Part shown: positions 62,763-64,000 of the stretch, piece by piece
Position numbering within the stretch: the stretch's first letter is position 1
Layout of the letters: every line of letters starts with the position of its first letter
Source: Phascolarctos cinereus
Lineage: Eukaryota; Chordata; Mammalia; Diprotodontia; Phascolarctidae
Length of the DNA: 64,000 nt
NCBI RefSeq assembly: GCF_002099425.1
Contig: NW_018343972.1
Coordinates: forward strand, 6,773,501 to 6,837,500
Direction: 5' to 3'
Notes under the pieces: model-generated
The model's input: the letters and a program-made list of their open reading frames with translations, nothing else
Databases searched by the model: none
What the model was told of the DNA's origin: nothing
Translations under genes and position numbers: made by a program

Positions 62763-64000
62763 AAGAGGAGATAGCAGTTTAAGTAGTGTTCTTTCCCCTT
62801 CTACCCAGTAAAAGCAGAACTGTGAGATGGCTTCTGTGATTGGGTACCATGAGGTGGAAGAGGACTCAAGGCTTCAACTCCAGTGCCAAGATCATTTGTC
62901 ACCTCCCCACAACCAGTGCCCCACCACCACCCTCTGGATTACTGTTATTTCTCTTACACCTTAGTGAGCCTATGCAAACCTGGTAATCTTTTCTAGTTGA
63001 CCCATATGTAAGAGGGAGGCTAAGGCCAGAAGATGATTTCTCTACATCATTTCACAGACTTATCAAGTATTAGTAGACACTTTTAAAGATTCCAGCCATT
63101 TCTGTTGAAAATCCCATGGCAAATTATTTGCAGCAAACTCTTTGGGGAGTGAGATACTCTGGCTAGGCTTGAAATTAGATGCTCAGAAACCCCTATGTTA
63201 AACCACACCAATGGCATCTCATCATTAGTCATCTGTTCTCTGGCACCTAGCAACACCTTGATATCCTCATTTGTATGATAACAGTACTAATACAAATGTT
63301 ACCTAATTCAGTCTGATGTTCTGCATTTCTATAGCCTTTTTTAATGTTCAAAGCAATTACATCGCTTTACAAACATGAACTGGGTTCCCTATGGCAGAAC
63401 AAAGGGAAGAAATGAGGATTGGGGCTGCCTCATCTTACCACTCCATGAGACTTTCTGGAACTTTCCACCTTCCTTTATTTGTGGCCTTGTGAGCCTTCTC
63501 ATGCCTAACCTTAAAACTTTGCTTTTACTTTCTGCTTCTGACTGTCTCTCTCAATAACATTTGGTAATTTGGTGTTAATGGCATACTTTGGACTGTAATC
63601 TCCATTTCAGTTACTTGGAATGCATTTTCCTCCCAAATTTCTCTTGCCTTCTGTTCTGCTCAAACCACAAATAATAATAATTTCCCCAAAAACTCCCACC
63701 TAGATGGTTCTTTTGTGCTCTCCATATTATCCCCACCTATATTCAACGCCCCCTAAAAACCCAAACTTGGGAACAAAAACAACAAAAAAGAAAACCCCAA
63801 TTTTAAAAGAAAATCAAGGCCCTATGCTATATTATTTCACTCTCTTTGCTGTGTTTATCATGTTCTAATATGCCAAACTTCTTGGCATCAAAGAACATTG
63901 CTTTATTGTGACATTTTCAAACGAAAACTACATGACAGTAACAGCTTCCAAAGAGGTCTCATTTACCTTGGCAACATTTATGAGTGGGGGGGGAATACAT
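62763..64000. other. repeat-poor block to the window end, no gene
   Basis: About 1.2 kb, AT-rich. Frames up to 60 codons, none recognisable. A short A-rich stretch near 63770-63810 and a G-run at 63984-63992 are the only low-complexity features. Confidence 0.45.

Overview
This window looks like a gene-poor stretch of nuclear DNA from a marsupial, most likely an Australian one. The evidence is the repeat content. SINEs beginning GGCAGCTAGGTGGC and running through GTGACCCTGGGCAAGTCACTT are marsupial CORE-SINE/WSINE-like elements, and they sit beside many decayed L2/L3-type LINEs, marsupial-type L1 3' ends, RTE (BovB-like) LINE pieces and small hAT-like DNA transposons. The SINE tail typical of American opossums (a conserved TTGATTCTAAGAC-like end) was not seen, which argues weakly for an Australian species. 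Base composition is AT-rich, CpG is scarce, and there is no CpG island. I found no convincing host exon, tRNA, rRNA or small-RNA gene.

The one gene-derived feature is a dead processed copy of ribosomal protein gene RPS23 at about 12.92-13.50 kb. A SINE has split it.

Layout. 0-13 kb: SINEs, back-to-back L2/L3 LINEs (1.5-3.6 kb) and two long GATATA hexamer arrays (7.0 and 8.8 kb). 13-18 kb: the RPS23 pseudogene, a plus-strand L1 reverse-transcriptase fragment, then a minus-strand L1 5' end with ORF1. 18-31 kb: scattered SINEs and LINE 3' ends separated by repeat-free blocks that carry regulatory-looking motifs (CACGTG palindrome, IRF-like and YY1-like sites). 31-39.5 kb: RTE fragments, an L2 tail invaded by TA/TG/CA microsatellite, a repeat-free enhancer-like block (34.4-35.0 kb), a CR1-like endonuclease piece, and an L2/L3 copy carrying an insertion plus a perfect 34-bp tandem duplication. 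40-46 kb: an RTE-derived composite, L1 5' sequence, a 903-bp interval bounded by perfect 36-bp direct repeats, and a degenerate minisatellite broken by a SINE. 46-57.5 kb: more L2/L3, a GACAGA-type array, and hAT-like elements, one of them a near-perfect 57-bp-arm palindrome. 57.5-64 kb: mostly repeat-free sequence with a few SINEs and LINE ends.

Nothing here works together as a pathway. The interest lies in nested insertions, repeat births inside older repeats, and a few repeat-free islands that could be regulatory. Family names were assigned by recognition of diagnostic motifs; no database search was run. Boundaries of old repeats are usually good only to about 10-30 bases.
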